Of a stretch of 64,000 bases of DNA, positions 13,020 to 25,700 are shown piece after piece. This DNA comes from Branchiostoma floridae. Taxonomy: Eukaryota > Chordata > Leptocardii > Amphioxiformes > Branchiostomatidae. The notes below the pieces were generated by a model, which had not been told where the DNA came from, did no database searches, and worked only from the letters and a program-made list of their open reading frames with translations. The stretch is from assembly GCF_000003815.2 (NCBI RefSeq), contig NC_049983.1, positions 18,011,082-18,075,081 on the forward strand. The letters are read 5' to 3'. Position 1 is the stretch's first letter. Every line of letters starts with the position of its first letter. Made by a program: the position numbers and the translations under genes.

Positions 13020-13682
13020 AATGTAAAGTGGGGCGGCATGTTGCGGAAGCTATTTTAAAATGTTCGACGTTCCATCTCCGAGCCGAGTTGGTTCACATCC
13101 CAGGCAGGGATCTCCCGTGGGTTGGCCTATTACACGGGACTGTACCATCTCAGCCTGGGCGGGGTACATGGCCACCGCTGAGTGACACGGGCTCCGGGCT
13201 GCCAACCTCCCGACTAATCACAGCCGTTTTCGTCAGAAGGATGCTGCGTCGTCGCCGGGTAAGAAATCAGAGCCGCCACCCAAGTGACGTACAGGAATTT
13301 TTGGGGCGGTGGCTATTTTTGGTGGAGTCGTCCAGAACCTGGCTGCGTCTTGGCGTGCTGGCGGACCTGCGTTCTACTGACACGTACCGACTGCGCTGTG
13401 GTGCTGATGCACAGGCTAGAGGCGGATAAGTGAGGACAGGGCGCGCGCGCGTGGCTGTGTGTGTCGTCGGGACTCATCCGGATCTAGGCTAGCTCAACCC
13501 CTGCCGACTTTTTTTCACGAGCTGTGAAAGAGGAACGGAGCTAAATTCAGGAGCCGACGAAAATAATAAGTGTGACTACCGACAGCTGTGCCCAGACCGC
13601 CGGCCGGCCAACCCTCCTGTGACAACCCCACCGTCACGTTTTCGTCTTCGTCCATTATATCAATACAGGCGACCTCTTCATA
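13020..13682 (+). promoter_or_regulatory. GC-rich 5' region of the sialomucin gene
   Basis: Base composition turns GC- and CpG-rich here relative to the flanks, including GCGCGCGCGCG at about 13440. It runs straight into the signal-peptide exon at 13683. I infer a CpG-rich promoter plus 5' UTR; no TATA box is evident and the transcription start cannot be placed. A 133-codon open frame at 13028-13429 is most likely a by-product of the GC content. Confidence 0.45.
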
Positions 13683-13740
13683 ATGGGTTCATCCCGGGAG
13701 CATGCCGCACTCCTCTTCGTTCTTCTGCTTTTGTTAGCAG
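13683..13740 (+). CDS. sialomucin exon 1: signal peptide
   Basis: ATG (A at -3, G at +4) opens 19 codons reading MGSSREHAALLFVLLLLLA plus one base of a Gly codon, followed by the donor GTACGT. Charged start, long leucine core and small residues make a textbook signal peptide. The phase-1 end fits the acceptor at 22074, where GT completes the Gly codon. The exon is too short to appear as an ORF. Confidence 0.75.
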
Positions 13741-16700
13741 GTACGTGAGGTTACTTCTTGATGTCTCTGGTATTGTGTGTGCACACGTAACGCTGACCAT
13801 TCTGAAAGCTAGTACACACCCGTCCGTAATCAACATGTGCTTGTCTTCAGAAACACTACATTAGCGCGTCTGGCTCCTGTAAACAAATACCTCCCTGCTA
13901 GATTTCCATCAAAACCCTTTCTTTGTGCCATTTCCCAGTTGCAAAAATATTCCTGTCTGGATTGTGTCGAGAGTACACAAAAATTACCAGGGCGCCGTCT
14001 CTGTTTACAAATCTATGTATAATATACTTTGGTATTCATACATTTAGAGACAGACACTGTATGTAAGTCTTTCAACAGCGATTTCCTAGTCTGCCCGAGT
14101 CCTGAGTGCTTGTTGTAATCGCGTTAGCCTGGCCAATGTCCAACGCCGATATCTATGGAAAAAAGGCATTGGTTATACTAATAGCTCACGATCACGGCCA
14201 TCACATACTACGGAACAAATTTGTAGAGACTCTCAACGTGTAGTTTATCATCGATCAATAACTACTTCATACATGCTATAAAATCCGAGGAGGGAGGATG
14301 CAACCTTCACCATCTGGGGACTCGACAAAGATGGCAAATGTTACAGTTTAGACGAGGTCATGAGCGATCCTTGCAGCCATGGCAGTTACGTGTTATTGAT
14401 TACACGGAGCCCTGACTCATCCCCGAACCTCGCCGAACCGCGTCCCCGTCCTTGTCCGTGCCCTGTAAACACCGTGCCGCGGCTACGGCCACATTCACGG
14501 CGGATCAAATCTTGGAGCCGCCACAGAAACATCAAGCAGTGCTCATGTGCATGTCTCGTCCATTCTAATATTTTCTACCTACAGTGGTACAGTAGAATAG
14601 CATCAACCTAATGTCTGCAAAAAGTCATGTTTGCCAAACGCTGTATACACCGTGGAGGTTTGGGGTTCCCCGTGCGCTTAGCCTGGTTACCAAACCCCAG
14701 CCCGATCTCAAGTATCTATCGTGCACGAAAGATATATCTTGAGGTTGGGGTATGGAATCCAGGCTACCGTGCGCTAGACCCCACTTTTCACAGTATCCAG
14801 CTTTGCACTGGTACTCGAGTTACAACATTACCAAACCTCACGCTGCTACATAAAGTACCAAATCTCCATGGATATATCTGTGGGGATTTAGAGGCGTTTG
14901 CAAAAGCAATTTGCAATTCCTACACCCTCGTACATATGCGTGTTTATGCCGTTGGTTACTATATGATTGGTTTGGTTTTGATGGAATTATAAAGGGCTCT
15001 TTAAGACCTGCGTCGACAGCCTAATATCCAAATGTTGGTATCAAAATTGGATATGACCCAAAGAGGTCGCCGTCTGCAGCGCTTCCCAACAATAGAACTT
15101 AGAAGGGGTGTACAGTACTAAATGTAGTCCATCGTTACCTCATACATAGCAAAGTTTGATCCATATCTATTACACAACTACCAGTAGATTACGTTAACAG
15201 TTTTCATTATCTGTATCTTGATTAACTGTCCTTATCCATGAGTGAACGCCTGGATTGAATTAGCGAGGATTTAACGGAGCCCCATGCTGGCCTACAAATG
15301 CTGCCCCGTCTCCTAGCCCGTCAGCCGTTAGTTCCGGATATCGTTGTCGTCAATCGATAATCACTATAAAATTAGCTGACAGTGTGCTATTCTGATGGTC
15401 TTGCTAATCACCTTGCACTCCATATAAACTGGCTCTGTAGTAGGGTGTTTGTACAGATGCACTTAGCTTTTATATGTGAAGTATCGGGTACTTGTGAATG
15501 ATGATCGTTCTCCGCCCAGGCTGATTGGAAACAACAGTGCCGTCTCTTGTGTGCGAACTGGCCGGTGAGCCGGTGGGAAAAGTCAGTAAATACACGCATG
15601 GGATTTTCGAGATGCGGTAGGTCCTGCTGTACACCGATTAAAATGGCCATGGATACACAAAAACTAGCGTTTATGGTTCCAGGGCTGGGTTACATAGGCC
15701 CACTCCTCGGCTCTAGGACCAACATGCCCTCAACTTGCCCCCAAGCTTTTTTTTATCAAGGGTTGTGGTTAGATATTCATTGTGAGCTCGTAGCTACTGA
15801 AATGAGAAGTGATGAAAAGAAATGTCAAAGGCAAAACATGTTTATAATATCTAAACCACAGTGATGCTGCTGGACGATCGTATCATTTTTCGTAACAACA
15901 TGTAAACAACAGCGACAACCAGTGAACCACACCAACTCTGACTGTGGCAATCTTCAAATTGCTTCCCGCGTTGGTCATATACATGGTCAAGTACAAGTTA
16001 ATTCACTTCTCACACGTATTACCAGTCTTGATTTTTATGAAGGTTTATCCAATAAGATTATTTGGGCTGAAATAAAACTTCATTGTGGCCATTGACGAGT
16101 CGGCATCCAGTCACCGCCGTGCCATGTGGCAAGGACACCCCGGCCCCACCCCGGGCACGAACGTGTTGGCCCCCGCTGTTTCGCCCGACCTTGAGTGTTT
16201 TTGTAGTCCACTATTACACCCTGTGGAGTGTGGTGACAAGTCTGTTGTTGTGGGAACGGCCTAAAACGAACCCGACCTCACGCGTAACACGATATGCTGT
16301 CACCTTCGGTAATCTATATACATCGGGACGACCAAAGGTCGCTTGGAGGGACACGACGGTTCATTTGAAACAAATGTGAAACATCTTATTGCAAGAATCT
16401 TGTCCAGAACCTATGCATGAAGTTGTCCCAATCCCCGCCCCCTCTCCCTTGCAAGTTTCTTCGCTGCAAGGCCAGAAACTAAGCAAACTCACTGAAACAC
16501 GAAAATAAGCAACGTTTCAGCTCATACTCGCATATTTTGAAGTTACACAAGGTCCAGAATTCAATGTCGTTTAACATTCTTTCGTATACAGTTTACAAAA
16601 CCAGTGCAGTCTCCGGCTTGGATTTCAGTTGGGACTACTCTGGTATGTGCCCACGCTCCAGCATTGACCTTACCTCTGGCCTTCCCGACTGGGGGCACGG

Positions 16701-19700
16701 CAAAGCTAGTTAAACTTGACTCTGACACCCGAACCCAGGCCTTAAACGGATGAAAACATTATCTGGAAACAATCTCGTCAAGAAATTAAGCTTGCTGTGC
16801 TCAAAGTAGAAAATTGGAGGATCTTCGACTTAGTTTTAATCCTATTTGGTCATGACCGCTTGGTGGTCCCTTGATGTAGGTCACCTTTTCAACTCTGTAG
16901 TTTGCCCCGGACTTGACTCTTGATTTACGCAGAGTTTGTATAATTATTTAGTCCTGGACACGTTCCACATGGCTAACCGACACAATGTGCCAATGTCAAG
17001 GTCTCAGTGTCGTCCGTACATGAGTTGCCCCATCTATGACCCTAGCAGTTCGCAGTTTCTGGGAGATAAATCTAGCCTGGGTACCATCCTGTTTAGTCTC
17101 CTCCCGTTCCCATACTAGCTTGCTACACCAAACAGGGCAGCGACGTTATTAGGTAGTGGACCAAAACCCGAACAAGGCTGGGTATTAGGCTATTAAAAAT
17201 CTGCCAAACTACATTCAGCTATAAAAGGGAGATTTACTCACCCCCCCCCCCCCCTATACACGACGTGGAAGATAGTTCGATTTGAAATACGATCAGTCAT
17301 GCCATCTTGTCCCCAAGAAAATTGGGAAGGAAATATTTCACCGACATGGGCCGTTCAATGGTTTGCTACACATATTCTGGTCGTATCGAGTGGAAATGAC
17401 CAAGATTTTTATATTCTTGATAAGAAAATCGGCGAAGTCGACTTAGGGCTTGAGTAGATTGACAAACTTGGGTGACTGTATTCCTGACATATGAATATTT
17501 CCATTGATTAAGTTAAAATGTTTCATGTGTCGTATATTCCATTGACTAATCAAATATAGTACAGGCGAATTCAGTTGTATAGGGGGAAGGAAGAGGTACT
17601 TTATCATACCCCTGACTGTGGCCTGACAGCTTCTGCATATGGGTGGACATTTGTCACAGCGGGAAAGGACTTTCTTCATGACAAAAATGTAATATCTGCT
17701 TGGAACGAATCTTCTACGCAATGACCTTTCTCAGGGGCTTAAAGGTCAAACAATCGTGCATCGACCCCCCCCCCCCCCCATGCACCTATGTTAGTAATGA
17801 ACATAATAAATTTGTGCACTACTATCCCACGAACAGCCTGTGCGCTGGATGTGCGACCCCGGCAGTAAATGTTAATCCGGAGGTCAGGACATGCTTGTAC
17901 AGACAACATTCATCTGACGTTTACTCTGACGTCTTAGCCCCTGGCTGGTACTAAACCACTTTAGTAGCCTCGCCGAATTTATATGATCTCTCAGCGCCAC
18001 CAGGGTGGCCTCCCCTAAATCTTACTGTAACTCTTATGGAATGGTGCCTTGTCCGAAGTTCGTGACACTCCCCTTCCTGACATGGCGCTACTACTTGCTT
18101 AATTGCATGGCAGTTCGCTTGTGGTTCAAACATGAGTAGATATCTTGCTTTTTTTTTTGAAGAGAGAGACAACTTGAGAAGTGCAGTGGTATTTTATTTG
18201 TAACATAAGGTTCCGGTCACGTTGACGTACGGTCGACGCACGAGTGCATACTCATGGGCTAGTCTTGAATGTGTTGTGCTGTCTTGTTACCGAAGACGCT
18301 GCGATATTCTTCTTCGATGTTTGGTCTGTTTCGGGGATGGTGCCGATCGGTCGTCATCAGGGGTTTGACCTTGGTCAAGACGTACCCCCATTATCAACTA
18401 TGTTTGTATGAAGTTGAAGTGGCCTTGTATTGTCCTCGCATGGTGATGGTCATGACTTGTGTGCCTCGTGTGTGAGATAAACGAGGGCATTACTGAACTG
18501 GGTATCGTCAAGGCTCACGCTATTGGCGTGTATGCGTTTGTCGTCAATGTGCCTTACTTTGATCTTTCTAAGATATGTTCTGGATTCATTTGGGATTCAA
18601 ATATCTTCCCAAGATTGTGTTTACGTAAAGTATCAAGCCTCGCTGATTTTATTCAACCCGGAGCAAAAAAAAGTACGAAGCTACAAAATTCTATGGTTGT
18701 GCACATTTTCATTTTCGTAAAACATGGACTGTGCATCATCAAAATTAGAATTGATGTTTTTTTCAGTAGATTGGCTTTGTTGGGCCGACTACTTGATCCA
18801 AGATCAACTGGACGACATGTCTCACGCGTCAAAGAGTCCCCAAACACAGCTTTATCCCACCTACACCATAGCTTCGACACAACTGATTTTCCTTGGCTTA
18901 GGTAACCCCAAAACACTTGGAGGAATATCAAGGAGTAGACCTACTTAACTTCCAGAAACATGTAGACAGATGAAGGCATTGCCAATGTAAACCGACGCCT
19001 CGTGTTTGTGTTTCTCATTTGTTCTTCATTGGGGGATAAAGGGCCTCTCCAGCGGAAGAACATTGTGTTGGCTGTCCGCTGCGATTAGAGGTTCGCACTT
19101 GAACTTCCTAGCCTTTAAAGTGCACCAAGCTTTTAATCTGTAGCCAGACGTCTTTCTTAAGTAGTCTAAAGAAAGCCAAAGTAAACTACAAAGAAAAGAT
19201 ACAGCTGTTGTTGTTCCTGCATAGGCTCATCTACTTGAACTACGGTACTATTGTGGCACAAGGTGCATTGATGGAGGGTTTCTTGAGGTCTAGTACATAT
19301 CCTCTTGCGTGAAAGAATTTTGTAAAGGTTCCTCTCAGATGGAAATATTGCAGAGACAAATGGAACACAAGAGGTCATCAGCAACGACAAATGTTATCTT
19401 CAGACATCTCTACATTAGAGCAGCTGTAGGAGGCTTTCCTGTGATGTGTCCCCGACAGAGTTAAGAACACCTCTCGTCGCTGGAGGATGCGCACGTGCTT
19501 AGAAACACCACCAGTGCACCTGCAATATGCCAGCAGTTATCAAACAGGAAGTCTAACATCGTACTGAGGAATGTCTGGGACCCTGAACAACTCGTGAGCT
19601 GAATTCTCTCTAGATTTGTCAGTAGAATTTTGTTACTCCTGTTGTGTTCGTATGTTGGCGTCAGCGATGGAGGAAAAGAAGTAGAGAGGGGGGGGGGGTC

Positions 19701-22700
19701 TGCGGGATTGAAAGGAGGACTGTACCACGCCTGTTTGGCGAGGAGGATCTGCTTGATGGATCAGATATGCTACATTACAACGGTTTGGTAGTTGTCATCA
19801 GTTTCGGCAAAATAGATTTAGGTTTTGGATTCTGTGAACTAACGGTAATTGATAACATGTCTAGATACGCTAGCCATAAGCAGTTAAGGTTGGTATTGAC
19901 AGCAATCATCTTTTTTTTTCGTTTTGACAGATATAAAGGAGCCTTTCTGTTCTGCACATCTGACATCTATTTTCTTGCCATGGCAGAATAGTGATAGGTA
20001 GTATATAGTCTATAGGATGATGAGTAGTAAATTACAGACAATTGTTGTCAGACTATGTTGACATGTACAACTCACATCTAATGAAGACCACACAGTATAT
20101 TCTGCATTTCCGAACTATTCACGAACAGGATGTTTTGTGGTTACCTTCCTTTGAAGACGACGGACGAATATAAGCCTGTTTTGAACTTAAAAATCCCGAT
20201 TGATGTGCAGTAATTACAACGCTACAGTCTAAAAATGCTACTTTCTTGTTATGAATATATCAAGTGAGCATTTCTCTTTCATACCAAACATTCTTTTTGC
20301 TTACTGACTGACCACTGCCAAGTGACTTAGCTCAACGGATTCGGTGATCTTTGACTCGGTGGATACAAGCAATATCAAGTTACTTTGATTTCCTCCGCTA
20401 ATTGCAAAGAACAACCACAGTCCAATTTGCAACTCCCACCTAATGGTTTAAAGATAAGGACTTCACCCCCGCTGCGCGCTTCATTGATTTTGTTAATTTG
20501 AATGGTTCTTGGGCTCTGTCAATAAGCGATGGGCATCCAACAACACTGGTCTCTGTCAATAATGGTGGAACCGTTTGTTTAACGGATGTTGTATTGCAAC
20601 TAATTAAATCAAAGTAACATCATACTTGGCAGGTTAGCAATTACTGGTCACTGGACTTGATTTGTGGATTCGGTCTTGTTGTACTTCTGCCCTGCGGGAA
20701 GGCGAATGTAACGTTAGACGAGCGAAGGTGTCATCTGGTTAGTGTTGGTGTCTGTGAACGCAAATTGGTTCAGTTAAATGACAATGCAATAGCTTGAGCA
20801 CATGACCTTGTTTTGGTGGTCCAGCTTGTCAGGAGAGCAGGATAGGACAGATTACATTAACAGATAAGAACCAGCCGACTGTGTTTCACAACCACCACCT
20901 CTGTTGCTAAGCCACCCAACTCAACAAAACAAAACCTTTTCCATCAGGAGACTGGGTTGTTTCCCTCAGCACCTTAGTCAGCAGCTCAGGGGCGGCACGC
21001 CGGGAACTGATATATTGTTCTGGAGTTGAACCTTACAGGAGACCAACCGTTTGGCCACTGTTGTCATGACTGATGTTAGCTGTTTGCTAACGAAAGAGTT
21101 TCATAGACACAGTTAGATTTCTTGATGTCCGTCTCCAACGGTTGCGACTTCAACTTGCGAGAAATACATCTAGGAACCTAGGTGAAAAGCAAAGGTTGCC
21201 TTTTTCCCCAGAGTATTTTGTTCATACACAGGTGTGCATTATCAAACATTGTCATCTAACTGATGGCGGTCTTCCGCCCACTACCTGAGACTCGATCGCT
21301 TGGGCCCGATCACATTCGTCGTACGCTCGTCGCGTGGATGACGGCATCGTGCGACGTCCTTCGACAAATTTGAACGTGCCGATACCTACAAAAGTCAAAG
21401 AGCAACATGACCTGAGCATGTGGCCTGAAGCAGTTCAAGATTCCAACACCTAAAATGATTGGATTGGGAAGGCTTTGAGGGTACAGCTGCGCAGACATCT
21501 CCCGAACTTCACTGCAGTGTGAGAAATTGTTAAGAGGACACGAACTTGAAAAAAAACAACTTCAGTCAGGCAAGTTTGTAACGATGACTCATCCCTAGCC
21601 TTGCCCTTGGCATTCACCCAGGAACCTTTTGCCATATGGAAGAGACAGCTTAAGATAGCAAATAGTTTCCTTGTTCTTTCAATCCGCCCATTTCATAGCA
21701 TCACTGGTAATCTTCACCTACCTGTCAACTCCATTATATGGATGTTAAAAGTATATACGAGTGCGCGTGTGTGGTCACAACTGTACTCGCCAAACTGGTA
21801 TCGTGATCTGAAGACAGTTCTATTATTTGTATACCAGGTTTGTCGGCAACGATAACAAATGTGACATAAGAGGCAAGAACAAAAAGGCGCCGCGACAATC
21901 AGGATACACAACTTATAGCAAAAGCGAATCACCACGTTTCAATGTGCATATCATATCTTTTGACGATAGATTTTGATTACTGACTTTCCACCGAGGCTGC
22001 CTATTTTCTTTTTATTTCTAATGTACAATCAGTTCTTTGCCATTAACACGGCATTTTGTTATGTACTCTTCAGGTCACACCAATGCGCAGTCTACGGTGG
22101 TTTCTAGCCCACTGCCCGACCCGATTAGTCCATCACAACTGCCTGGCACATCACCACAGGATGCAGAAGACACGACACTGCTCCAAGCAACCACCGAGTT
22201 CTATTCATCTGAAGCTGCAGGGACACAGCCGGGAACCCAAGATGTGGTGACCTCAGTACAACCCGTCGCCGCTGATAATGTTCTGACCTCTTCAGAACCT
22301 GTCGCTGCCGATAATGGCACAGTCGCCTCAGGTGCGACAGGTGCAACAACCGTGTTGTCAGCAACAACCGAAGCTGGCTCCACTGTTGCAAGAACAGGTA
22401 CAACGCAACAGGTGGTAGCTAATGATACCATCGCACCAGGCGTGGTAGAAGAATCCAAATCCACTGTAACACCGAGACCTACTAGTGCAGCAGATGCCAG
22501 CACCGCACAAATGATGGCAACAACTGAGGAGGTGTTGGGCACAGGTTATGAGGACCTTGTTCCAGGAACCGACGAGCAACCGGAACCTTCAGGTGTTACC
22601 AAAATGCCGGAGACCACGACGATTCCACCAGTTGTCGTAAACACAACAATGGTCTCAACTGCTGCACCTGGAAATGCGACAGAGAATGCCACACGAATCC

Positions 22701-25700
22701 CCTTTATACCCCGCCGTATACCTGTTACAACACAACGCCCGGTTGTGTCTACACGAGCGAGCACAGAGGAGCCAGCGGTGACTACAACACTTAGGATCAC
22801 TACAGAGAGCACACCACGCACTACAACAGAGGACCTGTCAAGGGTGAGTGATGGACTATCTGAAAGTGAAAACACTTCTTTTAACCAAAAGATTCCTTCC
22901 CCTTACAGGATGTTGGCGGTAAATAGAGTGATAGCAATCTCAAGTTGTGAAGTGGTAAACATGACGGAGACATGTGAAAACTCTTCACTGGTTCCGGTTG
23001 TTGGCCAGCGTCCAACATCCTCTTCTAGACCACACCTAAACACGACTAACACCGGATAATCTCCATCCTTAGTCAGTGTCAATACACTTTGACTCAGCGA
23101 AAACAGCCTGTAGCACCAGTGCTTTAATGCCAAACGTTGAAACATTTCGTGGATATGTAGGAAATATGACGGATATGTCAAATTAAGCCATACTCCAAAC
23201 ATACAAGGTGTGTAGATATTTGGTAGTGGAGAGATGTTAATAATGTAGTTTCCTCACAGAAAACTTGAAAATGTTTTAAAGATCGTAAGCTATGACTAAA
23301 TGCAGATTTTAGAAGTACTTCTACTGTACTTGCTGGAGAAATGTTCTTGCACTTAGTCTAATACAGGGTGAAAAATCAGTCCATTACATCACCACTGACT
23401 ACATCTTGATGGGATTGTAGCCAACCCGCCAGGGCTTTTAGCGCCTTCTAGGAAGATTGAATGGATGGTCAGTAACTCAGAGTTCATTACACTTTGCTGC
23501 CAAAGAAACGTTCTGACAACCGAATCCCTAATGCATTGCCATTGCGCATATCTAGCCACTTTCACAACTTTCCGTACCGTTCATTACTGTCAACAGGGGA
23601 CATAGCATGCAGCATCAATGGATAATTTCACTTTATGTGGGAACGAAGCTTTGGACATTTTAAATGGCAGTGTGAAAAAGGTTCTAGATTAGATAGGTGC
23701 CAGATGTTCCCCATGGAATTTCAATTCGGAGGATTTCAACGGTCACAGTGTCTTGAAAACTGGAATCAAATTTCCTTGGGGGCAAGGGATATACATGAAT
23801 GTAATTGCTTCTATGGGGTTTTATAGTGGACCAAATAGCATTTAGTAGAAGATCCCGTGAACATGACATACACCAACGATATGCAAAATTGCCAGATCTT
23901 CTCGCTCCGTTCTTGTGTAGCATCTTTCCTGTATGTGCATCAATATTTTTGTCTACATCAATGCCTAAAAACTAGTGGACTTCAATGTGATCAAAGAGAA
24001 TTCAATGTGAGAACGGGCCTCTAGTTCCCTCCTCAAAATTAGGACTTTGGTACATCGTCACAGAAAAAGTGCGGGTAATTCTGGATACTCAGTCTACAAA
24101 CGTCATTGAAGCAACCACCCTGCCCTGTTACAGTAGTGGGCCTCCGGACACCTGTTGATAATTGGAAGCAGTTTTCAGGTTGATATTGGAACAGTATGCC
24201 TCCTATGCCTCTGGGATGTCAACCATTTAAAATATCTGACACATAGATAAAGTAAAATAGTGTCAATAGACAGAAATTTGCTTCAGGCAAATTCACTGAT
24301 GCTACCAATTATCAGATTTTCGTTTCATGTTTTCTTGTGAGGTGATTATGCAGTATGGGTCTATTTAAAACAATATGCACCAGCTGTTATATAAGCTTTG
24401 TAACGATATGCTTCTTCTTTTCAAACCTTTCAAAGATACAGTTCTTGTATGAATCATATGGAAGGTTCATAATAATGGGTGTGGCCCACAGGGGCGTTCT
24501 AAGATCTCCTCACTGATAGTGTTGTTGATCCTTTAAGTTCTAAAGGTCGCTTGCTAATCATCGTTCAAGTTTGTGAAATAGTTTTGAGTTCCCTGGGCTG
24601 GTTTGAATTATTGACAGACATGAGACACACAGTTACAATTTCGTACAGATGTGAGATGTAATGCCAGATAGATAGTCACCCCGTTTCAATGTCATCGACC
24701 CCCTAATTGACTCCATGTACGTCTCCGTGTATGTTTTCGATGTGTGCATTTGTTTGTGTTGATGCACCGTGTGTCCGTATCGTAGTACTATCCATTAAGT
24801 GGTGAGAAGTGAGTGGGTACATGACCACCAAGGCAGGCCTTGCCGAAGTGACAGGAAGTACATATCAGAGGTGGTAAAAGCCTGAACTATTCGTCATAAA
24901 GACAATGCTATACTATGTGAAAGCATATAGTAAACACTACACCTGCCACCATCAAACTAATTTTGTGAAACCTGTATTACGGAAGGTGTATTATGTCACC
25001 TACATTATGCACTTATGCAGGCACACAGGTCAGTTATTGTGTGTTGTGGCGGAAACCAAAGACAGATTCAAATCAGCACGTATTTCCTTTACTTGGTTGA
25101 AAAACAACAACTCTCCATGGACAATTGGAACTAGACCAAACATCACGACAAAGCAACGATTGATTACCTCTTCTCCATATGTTTATTTTAGTAAAACTTT
25201 AAGACCACAAATAGGAAAGCAACTTCCTTTTGAATTTGCCATCAAATAGCGTCGTACTGAAAGAAAATGCTTTAGATGTTGCCATTTGTTAAATAGTAGT
25301 GTTGGGTGTTTATAGGCGGGGAAAACTTGCTGCATGTTGTGAAAATATGAGACATATGATATTTAACAAGATGAAATGAAGCATAGACATCAGGGACAAT
25401 GTATCTTTAATTGGTCGATGACGGTTCATACGGTTAAAGGTAATGATGGAGGAAAGTCACCATTTATCAATGTTCTCCAGAACTGGCTGAGCAGCTGAAG
25501 GAATTTTTGATCTACTATCTTGTTTAGATTATACTGGACAGCTGTTGAGCAAAGCACCAAATAAAACGCCATGTCCCATACGTAGCCACAACAAATGCTG
25601 TCCAACAGGCTTCTTGTAGAAATAAACATCTTCGGAAGAAGGCAACAGTCTCGGTGTGAGAGAAGGAATCTGTCAATTGCGATAGGAATGCATCTATTGG

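Noticed and set aside
13028-13429. 133-codon Arg-rich open frame just upstream of the signal exon
   Set aside because: Explained by GC-rich promoter composition; it has no domain and does not join the downstream gene in phase.
18459-18905. 148-codon open frame in sialomucin intron 1
   Set aside because: No recognisable composition or motif, lies mid-intron with no fitting phase; likely chance.
22201-22875. Minus-strand open frames of 109-113 codons
   Set aside because: Antisense of the mucin exon; open because Thr/Ser/Pro codons rarely give stops on the other strand.
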